This document shows positions 11,589-23,229 of a stretch of 64,000 nucleotides of DNA, piece after piece (position 1 is the stretch's first letter; every line of letters starts with the position of its first letter). Both the position numbers and the translations under genes were made by a program. Location of the stretch: NCBI RefSeq assembly GCF_030272615.1, contig NC_081409.1:651528468-651592467 (forward strand), read 5' to 3'. The notes under the pieces were generated by a model, which searched no databases, had not been told where the DNA came from, and saw only the letters and a list, made by a program, of their open reading frames with translations. The DNA is from Cryptomeria japonica. Taxonomy: Eukaryota; Streptophyta; Pinopsida; Cupressales; Cupressaceae.

Positions 11589-12420
11589 TTGCTAGCGTAC
11601 TCATAGCCTATGCCAAAATGGGAGCTTTGGAATAGGGTATGGACATCCATCAAAGCATAAAAGATAGAGGGATTTTGTCAGATGTAGTTGCAATTACTCT
11701 ATTAGCATGTATGCAAAATGTGGAAGCATAGACAAGGCATGGGAACTGTTTGACGGATTGCCTCAAAGAAATATGGTTTCCTGGACTGCAATGATTGCCA
11801 GATATGCACAAAATGGATTTGTTGATAAGGCTTTAGAAAATTTCAAGCAAATGCAATTAGCAAGTGTAAAGCCAAATTCCACGACCATTGCTACTATCCT
11901 CCCTACCTGTGCCAAAATGGGAGATTTGGAACAGGGTATGGACATTCATCAAAGCATAAAGGATAGAGGAATTTTGTCAGATGTTGTAGTTGCAACTACC
12001 TTGGTAGACATATATGCAAAATGTGGAAGCATAGACAAGGCATGTGAACTGTTTGATAGAATGCCTAAAAGAAATGTTGTCTCGTGGACTGCAATGATTG
12101 TTGGATATGCACAAAATGGATTTGTCGAAAAGGCTTTAGACACTTTCAAGCAAATGAAATTGGAAGGCTTAAAGACAAATTCCACAACCTTTTCCAACAT
12201 CCTCCCTGCCTGTGCAAAAATCAGAGCTTTGGAACAGGGTATGAACATCCATCAAAGCATAACAGATAGAGGAATTTTGTTAGGTGTTGTACTTGCAAAT
12301 GCCCTACTTGACATGAATGCAAAATGTGGAAACATGGACAAGTCTCATGAATTGTTTGATACGATGCCGCAAAGAGATGTGATCTCATGTGAACAATCAA
12401 CACGCACGTATACGGGATGA
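11589..12420 (+). pseudogene. pentatricopeptide repeat (PPR, PLS-type) fragment
   Basis: PPR proteins bind organellar RNA. The clean frame 11707-12420 has two and a half tandem repeat units, each with MYAKCGSIDKAWELFDGLPQ-, NMVSWTAMIARYAQNG-, KPNSTTIATILPTCAKMGDL- and GMDIHQSIKDRGI-like segments about 101 residues apart, the P-L-S pattern of plant PPRs. Homology continues upstream (11589-11706: AYAKMGALE, stop at 11633, GMDIHQSIKDRGILSDV) with one stop and a frameshift before the frame at 11707. The 3' end leaves PPR sequence after QRDVIS and stops at 12420 with no E or DYW domain. No organellar targeting peptide is present. I judge it a truncated pseudogene. Confidence 0.8.
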
Positions 12421-12980
12421 AGGGATTGCTGCTACAAAATTGAACGCTCACTCCTCAATCACAGTTCTATGGTCTTACGAGATTAAACTAGGGCAATTAA
12501 CCACCACATGTATATTTTTTGCAACATGAAATTAAAAACTAGGGAAATTTTAATCTACCTCCTACGCGGGATTGCAAGCAATGCCACAAATTCCTTCGAT
12601 GCGGGTTTGATGTTCTTGGGGGTTGAAGTTGCCATGGACACCTACGCGGGATTGCAATGCACAAATGAATTCCCCTCCTTTTTTTTTAAGTAATGGCCAT
12701 TATCCTCGGTATTATGACGAACTCGAGCACTTTTTTGAAAAAAAAAAATTCTCATTGCTAATGCCTTCTTCGTCAAAACCAAATGGGAAATTTCCATCAG
12801 AATTATGATGAATGTAGGCATTTTTTCAAAAAAAAATCAAATTTGACCACAATATACCTTCTCCGTCGGAAACCTCAGTCGAAAATCTAGTCCAAATGTA
12901 TTAGTGCTTCTATAGACTCATCTCCATGGATTCCAGATACAAGATCTTCCTCAAGCTATTAGATTTATTTCAAGGCACCA
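12421..12980. other. spacer with a duplicated motif and remnant of Copia leader
   Basis: CCTACGCGGGATTGCAA occurs twice, near 12561 and near 12642. The right part (about 12880-12980) should be the leader of the element whose PBS starts at 12981. No gag homology is left, so the element is cut near here. Confidence 0.4.
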
Positions 12981-13904
12981 GGCTCTGATACCAATTGTTG
13001 AAATCCAAGAACACTAAGAGAGGGGGTGAATCAGTGTTCTGTTGGTTAGAATATTTTTAGCCTTATTAACAAATCCACTTATTAACTGGTATGAATACAA
13101 TAAAGTAACAACAAGTAATATTAATGCAACCACACGAATCAACACCATAGCACAAAGATTTATACATGGAAAACCTCAAAGAGGAAAAACCACTGTGGGA
13201 TTGGTGACCCACAATATCTATCCACTGGCCAATTGAATAAATATTACAAGAGGGGCCTGCACATGCAAGAAGGAACACTACTCATCACAAAAGGAGCCTC
13301 ACTGACTACAGATCCAAAGTACTGGATTACAAACAAAAACTAAACTCAGAATGTGCATCTGCTATACTGGATGAGTTCTAGTTTAAGCACTGTCTGTACT
13401 AGTTATATTGTAACCTCCCTTACTGGTTACTTAGATCTCTTCCCAAATCTCTAGACAAATAATGAAGACCGATTACACATCTTTACATTCGCATTCTATC
13501 GATCAAGATCTCGCCCACATACCATCACATAACCTATCACATCTTTTATCTGTCATATCCATATAATGACCTAACCTGGATTGACTTATATGCTCATTTA
13601 TATGAATAAAGAAAAATGCCTTATGTTGTCTTACAACCATATTTAAAATGATAAGACACATGCTGGCCCAAACAAAATATAAACATGAAACAATATGATC
13701 GTTGCCGCTTCCACTCTTGTCGAATCAATCTCCTATGTCGACCTTAGAATACTAGTTCCAAGTTTGTCGGTTACATGCCTATTGGTTCCCTAAATACCAG
13801 TGAAGTGAATGTTGGTTACCTTGATATTCAGATGTGGATCTCCCATGAAGTGTGTTGCCAACAATGACAACACCTATAACCCGGATGAGTGTCAATTGCC
13901 AACA
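12981..13904 (-). mobile_element. Copia 5' LTR with PBS, internal region lost
   Basis: The minus strand reads TTGGTATCAGAGCC (primer-binding site for initiator tRNA-Met) at 12995-12981, directly after an LTR that runs TG at 12996 to CCAACA at 13904 (909 bp). The LTR shares with the other Copia LTRs here the block AACCTCAAAGAGGAAAAACC followed by ACTGTGGGATT. No gag or pol follows to the left, so only the 5' end of the element survives. CCAACA also occurs ending at 13863, so the outer edge could be 41 bp shorter. Confidence 0.7.
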
Positions 13905-15236
13905 ATTATTTCCTTACCTTATTTGTATTCTAGTGAGATGAGATGATAATCAATTGTATGAAGTGGTATTGTGATTCTAAATGATTATTTCCCTTGAAAT
14001 GCTGAAAATACTTAGTCTATGAATGATTATAACTAAGCAATGATAGGAAATGAGTTTGAATATAATAATGTGTGTATTTATTTTAATTTGTGTGACATTG
14101 GATGAAAGAAAAATCAAGTTTCTGCAAGTAGGGTTGTGACATCCTTAATATAGATGGCTAATAGTATATTAGGAGATTACTATTGGTAAGACATGTGGGT
14201 GTGATTGGGAACTCATATTAAAAAATTTGGCTTAATTAATGAGACTTATTTTCTTGTCCAAGAATATGTTTGACTAAATTTCTTAGTGACTTTATGAAGG
14301 ACATTCTAATCATCTATATGCTATTAGTTGTGCATTGAGAGAAATGGTAATAGTAAATCATCAAGTGATTAACTAAAGTCTTAACATATATTTCTTGGTA
14401 AATTTGGTCATTTTATGGATAGGATATCTTGAACATTAGTCATGGTATGAATGTATTAGCCACTTTATCTCTTCCTAGCATATGTCATCTTCCATAAAGT
14501 ATAATTGTCTAGACTTTCATAAAAGATTGCATTGCATTAACGATGATGAAGGGAATATGGATATATAAACAAAATTATGTTTTTAAATGTTGGTGCATAC
14601 TCTCTAACACATTCAAGGTATTGTACCCTTGGGTGTTGTGTAGCGGTTACTCCATTTTAGTGTGACTGATATTGGTCACCTCGTGATGTAGAATTGGATA
14701 AGTTGGTTATATTGTCTTGAGTTATTTTGTGATTTCGTAAAGTATCATTGGAGTTAATTTGATTTTGAATCTCTTTCTTTAGGACTAGACACTAATTTCT
14801 TCTTTTGTTTGTTTTGTTCTTGTGGTGGCACTTGTCATACTTTATTGCTTGATCGATTTTGTCGACAAATTTTCTTTCTTTTCGTGATTTAATATTTGGA
14901 TTTGAGGATCTTTCCTTTTAATTTTCCTTTTTGTTGCCCATAGTGGTCATTCTGTATGTTGAGTGTTGTCTCTATCATGTTCCCTTTGAACCTCTGATAG
15001 TGTGTGCAAGGGAGGACACCAGAGAGAAGTGCACTAGCTTTAATGAACAATTAGGTAATGCTAGTAGTAGTTGAGTAAATGAAAAAAAAAATAGTTAATG
15101 GGATGGAATATACTAATGACTTGTTAGTTTTTATCAAAGTTAGATAGAAGTACATTCAAATTGAGAAATTTGTCAGTAGATAAAAGAAAAGGTAATTGTT
15201 GAATTCACATCTTCACTAAGTATTTATGTATATATA
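13905..15236. other. no gene seen
   Basis: AT-rich, T-rich sequence without a coherent frame. The right part may belong to the LTR that ends at about 16028. Confidence 0.35.
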
Positions 15237-15278
15237 TTGATGCAAGATCATCCCTGATTCATAGAAATCTTGCATCAA
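15237..15278. repeat. perfect 12-bp inverted repeat (hairpin)
   Basis: TTGATGCAAGAT at 15237-15248 pairs exactly with ATCTTGCATCAA at 15267-15278 around an 18-base loop. It lies upstream of the LTR-like block ending at 16028. It could mark the LTR edge or form an RNA stem; function unknown. Confidence 0.65.
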
Positions 15279-16028
15279 CCAAAAACATTTTCCTTTCTAT
15301 TTACAATTTCAATTTTCCATTCTATGTGTCTCGGTTTTGGCTCACTGGATCTTATGGAGTTGGATTCTTCTTGAAGACTTGATCATATTTCTTGCTTCCA
15401 AATCACATCACATTTGGATAATTTTTCGATAGGATATCACTAGCGATTTCATTGACAATTTCTTGTTACTGGTTGGGAGTTCTTATTACCGGTTGCTTGG
15501 ACCTATTTTTGGTGATCTACTAGAACCCTTTCCAAAGCTTGTGGAGCCTTGGGCATTGATTCCAATGTTCCTTGGCATGTGGCTGAAATTTTCTTGTGAT
15601 CTACATTTCATCCTTTGGATTTTTTGGAGGAATCTCTTGGTGGAGGCTGACCTTGTTATTTTACATGTTAGGTCTTGTTCTTCAGGTTTTGATCCTTTCG
15701 GGCCGATTGGATCCTGTGGATTGATATATATAATTATAATTGCACCTTAGAATGTAATCAATCAGAGAATTAGGTAGCTAGATTGTGCTTAGAAGATAGA
15801 TCTCAAGATTCAAGGTCTCAGTTGTGACCTACTATGTATGTTCTACTAGGCCTGTGAGCTGGTATGTTGTAACCCAATTTTTACTGGTTGGATGTAATCA
15901 ATTTTCATGCAATAAAACAATCTTCTTTGCATTGCCTCCATCACATCTTTGTGTTTCCATTGTATTTACTCTTGCTGACTAGTCTGGATTGATCTCTTTG
16001 AGGTCCCTCCTCACCAGTGATTGTTTCA
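15279..16028 (+). repeat. probable 5' LTR (right part) of Gypsy-D
   Basis: Ends just before a plus-strand PBS (TGGTATCAGAGC at 16031-16042). It contains an AATAAA signal near 15909 and a T-rich, low-GC end typical of R-U5. The left edge is not resolved; it may be near the inverted repeat at 15237. I could not match it to a 3' LTR copy. Confidence 0.45.
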
Positions 16029-17445
16029 AGTGGTATCAGAGCGAAGTTTCATTTTGGAGGTTGCGTGTCCTAAAATTTTGTTGTAGGGTGGTGGATTATG
16101 GATTTGACTTGTAGCTACAGAGGACTAGTGTGAATGATGATGCGAAGAGGAGATAGGAATGGTGGAGCACATGGGAATGCATACCATGCTATGATGGAGA
16201 TGTTGCAAGGTATAGTAGCCTGGTTGGAAGCCATGGAGACATCCCAGAGAAGAGGTTGACGTATTGAAGATGTAAGTGAAGATGAAGGAGAAGAAGCCTT
16301 GACATAACAAGCAAGCCTATCAGCACTTGATCTGAATGAGGAAAGGTTTTTGAGTGTTTTGAGTAGGGCGAATACTAAACCTCATTTTACCCCACTGGAA
16401 TATAGTAGAAAGTTAGATTTAGATGAATTGATGGATTGGATCTCAGAGATGGAGAAGTATTTTGATTTTGAAAACACTGCAAAAGAGAGGAAGGTGAAAT
16501 ATACCTGTACTTGGTTGACAAGTACATGAACCATTGAAAGCAAGTCCAGTGTTGGAAGGAGAGTTCCTCATGCTCAACAAAGGCAAGTTGTAGCAGCAAG
16601 AAGAGCATAAGGTATCCATTTTCAGAACTCAGTGTTTGTGTCAAGGTAAAATTTGCAAATTGATTGTAGATTCAGGTTCACATAATAACTTAGTTTTCTA
16701 TGAGATGGTCAATAAACTTCATTTACAAAGATTAACTCATAGAAGTCCTTATTATGCTACTTCGGCCAGCAAAGAACAACATATCCTCATTAGGGAACAA
16801 GCATATGTCATTTTTTCAATTGGGGAATATCATGATAGGGTTTTGTGTGATGTGGTACCTATGACTTGTGCACACTTAATCCTAGGAAGACCTTGGCAGT
16901 ATAGGATAAAGACAATGCATGATGGATACACTAATAGATACCTTGTGCATAAGATGGACAAACATTTTTTATGAATCCTTTGAATGTTGTTGACTCAAAT
17001 GACAAAAGTGTCATATGTTTTGGAGATCCAATGCATGTGAATTTGCAAGTTAGAGATAAGCCTCGTTTGAAGCAAAAGATGGTGGTTGATGACAACAAGT
17101 TAGTAAGAATAGATGTACCATGGAATAGTAATATAGATGGTGTCATGGTGGGATCAATTTTGTGTCCTATTGGAGTGAAAAAGAGGGGCAGTAATAGTGA
17201 CATTGGTGCTCACCAAAAGGCAGATCAAATAGCAGATGAAAGAAGGCAACAAGGGTAGACAAAAGACAGTCCCATGAGGGGACCAAAACATAAGTTTCTA
17301 AGCATTAATTCTTGTTTTGAGATTGATGTAGGTTGTAGAGGTCAGAGATTTCCATTTGAGAAGTTGAAAAAGGTGCAGACATGTACCAACCAATCATAAC
17401 TAAAGTCACAAGATCTGAACACGAGATTTTTCATTGGGGGGGAGT
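16029..17445 (+). mobile_element. Gypsy-D remnant with gag and protease pieces
   Basis: The internal region runs from the PBS at 16031 to a polypurine tract (TTGGGGGGGAG, about 17434-17444). A gag piece at about 16380-16500 reads KPHFTPLEYSRKLDLDELMDW. The frame 16636-16974 is a retropepsin-like domain: KLIVDSGSHNNLV, EYHDRVLCDVVPM, HLILGRPWQ and HDGYTN, typical of plant Ty3/Gypsy protease regions; the catalytic DSG is intact. The following 16971-17258 frame is linker. RT, RNase H and integrase are absent. With only 1.4 kb between PBS and PPT this is a deleted, non-autonomous copy. Confidence 0.75.
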
Positions 17446-19100
17446 ATGGTGCAGGAGCCCCTGACATGAAGAAAACTTGGAGGACACCATGGAAGCATGA
17501 AAAGGAGGTGTATGGGTCTAATAGACTAAATTTTGATGTCCTAAAGCCAATTATGGCATTTCATTGTAATGATCCTAATGTAATGGTTAATTGTCTTGAT
17601 GGGCCTAATAGGACCATAGGACCAAATATGGGATTTCAAGGTTATAGGATTGGGAAGGGTCTTAACAGTGTTTAGACCTCTTGAATAAAACATTTTTATC
17701 CTTTAAGAGTTATTAGCTTTGGGTAGAATTCATAATAGGTTGTTTAATAGGAGTCTTTAATTCAAATATTTGAATACAACGACTAGTGCCATTTTGGTGG
17801 GAAATGACAAAATAGGCTTGTTAATCATTTGTAATGACAAATAACTACATGGATTAGTTGGGGAAGTTGTTGGAGGCCTAATTAAATCCCTGAGGCATTT
17901 TTTTGAGAGGGGAAAGCATAAGCAAGTACAAATTGTACGGACTGCAAATCAGAACAACAATAAAACTCAATTATTTTCCTACAAATATGGGTTTTCATGC
18001 TTTCTTTGCACTAAAGTAGATTTTATATTGTTTTTTTAATGAAGTGAGGGTGGTGTTTATGCATCCTTACATTTTTTAATCTGTTGAAGGTTCAATAAAC
18101 CTGGAATCACACATTGTACTGTATATTCCTAAGTTTGCAGTCTTTTATTTATTGTTTTGTTGGCTTCCTTTGACATAATGATCCAAACATAGTTGTAAGA
18201 ATTTATTTCCTATGGATTGGATCAAACCTAACTTGTATCATAAATTCCTAACAATTTAATGAAAAGAAGAAGATAAATTTTTGTGTACACTAGGAAAGAT
18301 TAACTGAAAATACATGATTTTTGTGTCATAGTTATAGCACTAACAGATTGGCCTTAAGGAGGGGCTATTTTTATGTTTTAAATAGTAATATTATGTTGGG
18401 GACATGGTGAATCAACCTTCATTTGATTCTGGAAGTGTGTTTGGATGAGTTTTTGAGCAAGCCCTAGGTTTAAGGGTGAATTAGTGAGGGTTTTGGGGTT
18501 AGGACATATAGAAGCCTAACCTGACCACATAAACTAGAAAATACTTGGTTTTGGATCATAACTAGAGATTCTACAGAAGGTTTCTTTCTAGAGATGTATT
18601 TAGGGAGTACTTCCTTTGCAAATGTGGCCTAATTAGCCTACTAGATATAGAGGATAATGAGTTTTTGAGATTGTTGGTACAAAGTAATAGTACCTGATTT
18701 TTGGATATGTTATTATTGGCTAAAAAGGGTATCCTGATATGTGATTTTTTTTTCTAGTGATTTGAAACTTTGGGAAGATAATCACCTAAAACAGTGTTTG
18801 CAGGGCTAGTAGGAGCCTAGGCCTAGTTTCAGGCTAATACTTGAGTTGTCTTGACAAATGGAGTCTTGATGTCTTATGAACCTTAGAAACATGTTGCTTG
18901 GGAGTGTTTAATTGGTGTAGAGGTAGAGGATCCACTTGGCTTAGTGGAGGACAAGTTTTAAGCCTCTAAGAGGCATTATATGCACCTGAATCACCTTAGG
19001 AGTGTGGGGTTTGGGTCCTAATCATATATTTACCTACAAGTTTTGCAATTAATCCTATTTCCTCTACATCAGGAACCTAAAGTCCTAAAACCACCACCAA
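17446..19100. other. probable 3' LTR of Gypsy-D and unassigned spacer
   Basis: Sequence after the PPT starts TATGGTGCAGGAGCCCCTGA, which fits an LTR start. The far end could not be set because no second LTR copy could be aligned. No coding region is seen except a short frame (17466-17675) with no recognised homology. Confidence 0.35.
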
Positions 19101-19119
19101 AAGAAAAAAAAACAACACA

Positions 19120-19440
19120 AAGGACTTCGGAGTTTTGGGATTTTGGGACTCCGAGGTCCACAACCACGCAAACAAAAGGGGAACTTTGAGATTTCAAGAT
19201 TATAAAATCTCAAATTTCCAAAAAGAAGAAAATGAATGCACTTTGGGGTTTTGGGATCCTAAAAATCTAAAGCCCAAAATAAAAGGAAACAAGGCAAACA
19301 TATGCACTTCGGGATTTTGGAATCTTAGGGTTTTGGAGTGCACAAAAAGGAAAGACAAAAGCACACTTCGGGGTTTTGAGACTCTGAAACTCCAAAGTAA
19401 CAAGGCAAGAAACAAAAAAGAGAAACAAAAATAGAAGGAA
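19120..19440 (+). repeat. degenerate tandem repeat with GGGGTTTTGGGA-like core, period about 70-90 bp
   Basis: Four divergent units each contain a CTTYGGGRTTTTGG-like core, then AATC or ACTC, then an A-rich run with CAAAA. On the plus strand they read LGFWDPKN, SGFWNLRV and RGFETLKL in one frame (19135-19434). Units vary in length. There is no known gene in this stretch. Confidence 0.55.
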
Positions 19441-19544
19441 AAAGAAAACAAAAAAGGGGGGACCCACATTTCTAGGTAAAAAATGGAGGGGGCGATTATG
19501 CAGAGCATAACAATAACCATTAGCTCAAACTGTAATTGAAGTTT

Positions 19545-21690
19545 CAACAAATCTGATATAGAATTTCTAGAAGGTCCAAAAGATTCTCCACTGGTCTCCA
19601 CATTCTTTAATACCTTAGTCAACATCTCCTCTATGTGTTTCTTGTTTACACCCTTCTTCAAAATATTTCCTATAGATGTCTCCAAACCCCTATCTATTTC
19701 CTTTTGTTTGTCCAAAGCAATTTTCAAAATTGTCTCACTACCTTTCTGCTCATCTATCTCCCTTTCTAGAGAAACTTCAACATTTCCAACCTTAAAAGCA
19801 CTCACTTAAATCTCCACCAAACTAGTATCTATATTTGTCTTCTTCGAAGGAGAAGACATAGAATTATTCAATTCTTCTACAGCTTATGTTTTTCCTTTTG
19901 TCTATTTGATCAACTGTTGATAATCATCTAGATCCTCTCCCATGATTGTGTTAACTCTCTCTTTTGTTCTAAACCGTGTCCTAAGATTTTGGAGAATATT
20001 TTCTCTATCATTTGAGATAAGAGACCGCGTGTATTTTTTAATATATATGTACAAATGTTTGAATCTTTGATTACCACCTCCTTTCTCCTTTTGGTAGGGG
20101 CCTCCTCTAAATCCTTAGGAATTTAATCAAAAATATCATTAATATGCATGTTATAAGTGATTAAGTGTTTAATGATAGCCTTGTTTATATCCACCTCACC
20201 TATAGGAGGGGAATCCTTATATAACCCTACAATCACGCCCAAAGAATCATGTTGACTAATTGTATTTACCAAATTGTTAAGATCGAGAGCTTGATGATTG
20301 ATATCAATCATAATGGTATCTGATTTCTTCTTGTTTACCATCTCCTTTTTCTTCTTCATTACTTTTTCATTTTCTATTTTCTTTTCTTTCTTCTTTTAAC
20401 TTCCTCCTCCTTTTTCTTCTTAGCAAGGCTCTCTACTAGAGAGACCTATGTTCACTTTCTCTAGATGACAAGTCTATTATCCTCTTCATCACAAATTTCT
20501 CCCTTTCTTCCTCTTCATCAATGTTGTTTCTACTAACCCATTCCTCAACAATTGTTTCCTAACCTATTTTCTCCCTTGTGGCCTTCTCCTTTGGTCTTTA
20601 GTGCTTATTCTCATGTGTTGCAGCTCTTGTAGGGGTTCCAGAAGAACTAATATTCACTAAAGGGGGAAAAGGGGTAGACCTTATTCTTCTTTGAGCTTCC
20701 CTTGAAGATCCTTCTTCTAGAGGAAAACTAAAGCCACTAAAATCAAGGGTAGATCTATATTTATGTACATGCTCTACATTCTCCTAGCATGATATTTCTC
20801 AAATTTCTTTGAGATTATATTAATTAGGATTTCCATAGTTGTTGCAAACATTTACTCTTTTAGATCAACCGACAAACATAGAAACACCTCAATATTTTTC
20901 TCAACATCTTCTACTAATACCTCACATGGAAACTCTGGTAACCACACATTCCTTAGTTTAAATTCTTTGATATACTAGCAATCCTTTCTAACCATAAAAT
21001 TAATTTTATATTTATACTTATGGACCAATCTATGGGGGATTCTCTCTCTATTGTATCTTATCCTAAAACAATTGAACCACCACAAGTATAGGGTATTGTA
21101 TGCCTCTATATCCTTATTGAATCTTCTAATATGTTGTTTTATATGTACTCCTATAGGGAGAAACTTGTCTCAAACTTTAGTCCAAATACCCAAAAGCTCA
21201 TTCATGAACATAAATGTGAGACATATTATCAATGATCCATACATGAACTAATTTTTGGTGTTCTTTATCCTATCTAGAGTGTGTAATAGATTTTTACTTA
21301 GAAGTTTACAAAGATAAAACTTCTCTCCTTTGATCACCATTTGGAAATAATTGTATATTGTGGTGATGATGGTGTACCCCTCATGGTTCTAATAGTTTAT
21401 CTTATATGCCAAAATTTTATCGCATAGTGGATAATCAAATCAATCATGTCCTCAATTATCATAGTTCTCTTGTCGAACATCACATTGGTTAACTAAGTAA
21501 CTGTATCAATCTTTACCAATTTCAAAATAGGAAGAAGACCAGTGGAACACAACCCTGTCAAAGCTCTAATTTTATCATTTGTGATTTTATGCGATTGATC
21601 AAGAAATATCGTATCTCCATGGATCTGGCTCAAAATGATTGGAATTCATTAAATTTAATAGCTAAAATCTAGAAACTCCTTCCATATATT
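19545..21690 (-). pseudogene. unrecognised retroelement-associated coding remnant
   Basis: The minus strand keeps protein-like frames over 2.1 kb, interrupted by stops and shifts. From the N-terminal side: HGDTIFLDQSHKITNDKIRA-LTGLCSTGLLPILKLVK, MIIEDMIDLIIHYAIKFWH, MVIKGEKFYLCKLLSKNLLH, FMYGSLIICLTFMFMNELLG, VHIKQHIRRFNKDIEAYNT and RERIPHRLVHKYKYKINFMV. A Lys-rich part, IDINHQALDLNNLVNT, and a coiled-coil-like end (LKIALDKQKEIDRGLETSIG, about 19545-19805) follow. I do not recognise the family. It abuts the left LTR of Copia-B at 21699 but is outside it. It may be an extra ORF of an older element. Confidence 0.45.
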
Positions 21691-21698
21691 TAGTCCCC

Positions 21699-22806
21699 AT
21701 TAGGAACTAGAAGGCAATTGAGAGAGGGGGGGGGGTGTGTGAACCAGTTGTCTATGAATTTCAACCCAATTATAACTTAATCAAACTTGATACTTAATAC
21801 TGGTAAACCAAACATAATGTCAGATAACAGATTAACAGTTAATATCAATACCGATGAAACTTAATGCATGAAATAGAAAGAGAAACAACATCCACAACAC
21901 ATAACATAAATACTTTAATGTGGAAACCTTGTAAGGGGAAAAACCACAGTGGGAAACCTTACCCACAATCAGATGATACTACTGCAGATAGTATGTGTAT
22001 ACAAATGGGGTCTGCACATGTAGAAAGGCCAATTGCCTAGAGAACACTACTCAAATGGGAGTCACAATGACTACAGTAGGATGGTTAAATCCTAGAATAA
22101 TGTACTACTCAAAATAGCATCTCCAATGCTGGATTCAATACTGGTTAAGCTCTAATAATCACCTTCAAACCTTCCTTGAACCTTCTCTATGGTTTTCTCA
22201 TATGATCTTCAATATTTGTACATACCATGTTACAGTATCATAACCTTACATACCATATCCCATATCTCATCAATTGAGATCTTACATATATACAAAACCT
22301 AAGACCAAATGTTTAGGTTGGCTCACTAAGAATATTACAATTAAATCAATTATAAACAAGTCTTGATGTGATGCATCATGTCAGCTCAATACATTTACAA
22401 CAATATACAATCAATAAATCATCTCCATAACATGTCATGCTGATTTGGAATAGATAATGCATACCAGTCCATACCCTAGACCAATCTACTAGTAACAACA
22501 AATATGTCAACCCGATTAGAACAATAACCAGAATTCCAAAACCAAGTATCCAAACCATGTCTTTGACATAACCAAGTGATATCCAGATGATAACAAGTCA
22601 TCATCAGTGTCGGTAAACCATATAACTTTCTGGTGAACAATATACTGGTGACTGTGCATAAGTCACTGAACATGCCGACGAACATAATGTGTCAGTTCAA
22701 TAGTAAACCAATATAGCCATAGTGCAAAATCAACAATGTAGATCTATGGAAGGATAAGTGTTGACATCAATGGAAAAACTAATGCAACACATCCATAATA
22801 CCAACA
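21699..22806 (-). repeat. Copia-B 3' LTR
   Basis: Starts near ATTAGGAAC (21699; the other copy starts TGTTAGGAAC, so the terminal TG is mutated) and ends CCAACA at 22806. It aligns to 27412-28331. It contains a long G run (21725-21736) just inside its edge, also present in the other copy. Confidence 0.85.
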
Positions 22807-23229
22807 ATCTCCCCCTTTGGCATTGATGGAAACACTAGATGGAAAAACATCTAAGTGCCAAAGCAGAATGCCAAAAACCAAAAACCAACAATCTCCAAAA
22901 TAGATCAATACCAGAAATCAAAATCAAAATGCAAAGAGTATATATCTCTCCCTCAATGAATAATCTCTCCCCCTAGGATAATGTTTCCTAAATACAAAGT
23001 TTTTCCATAGATATCTCTCCCCCTTTGACATCAAATGCCAAAGAAATTAAAAAAAAAAAATAGAACATACAACCAACTAATACAACCAATTAATATAACC
23101 AACTACTCCCCTTGTGAAGTAGCTCTCCTCCATCAAAGCTGGAAAAAAGGTTTCTCTATTAGTTTCTATCGGTTTGATGCCAATCTTCAACTGTCTAAGT
23201 CTCTACCAGTGGGGTTATTACCCCAAGAT

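Noticed and set aside
22376-22685. Minus-strand frames with Trp/Leu/Gly-rich translation as membrane peptides
   Set aside because: They lie wholly inside the Copia-B LTR and are broken in the other LTR copy.
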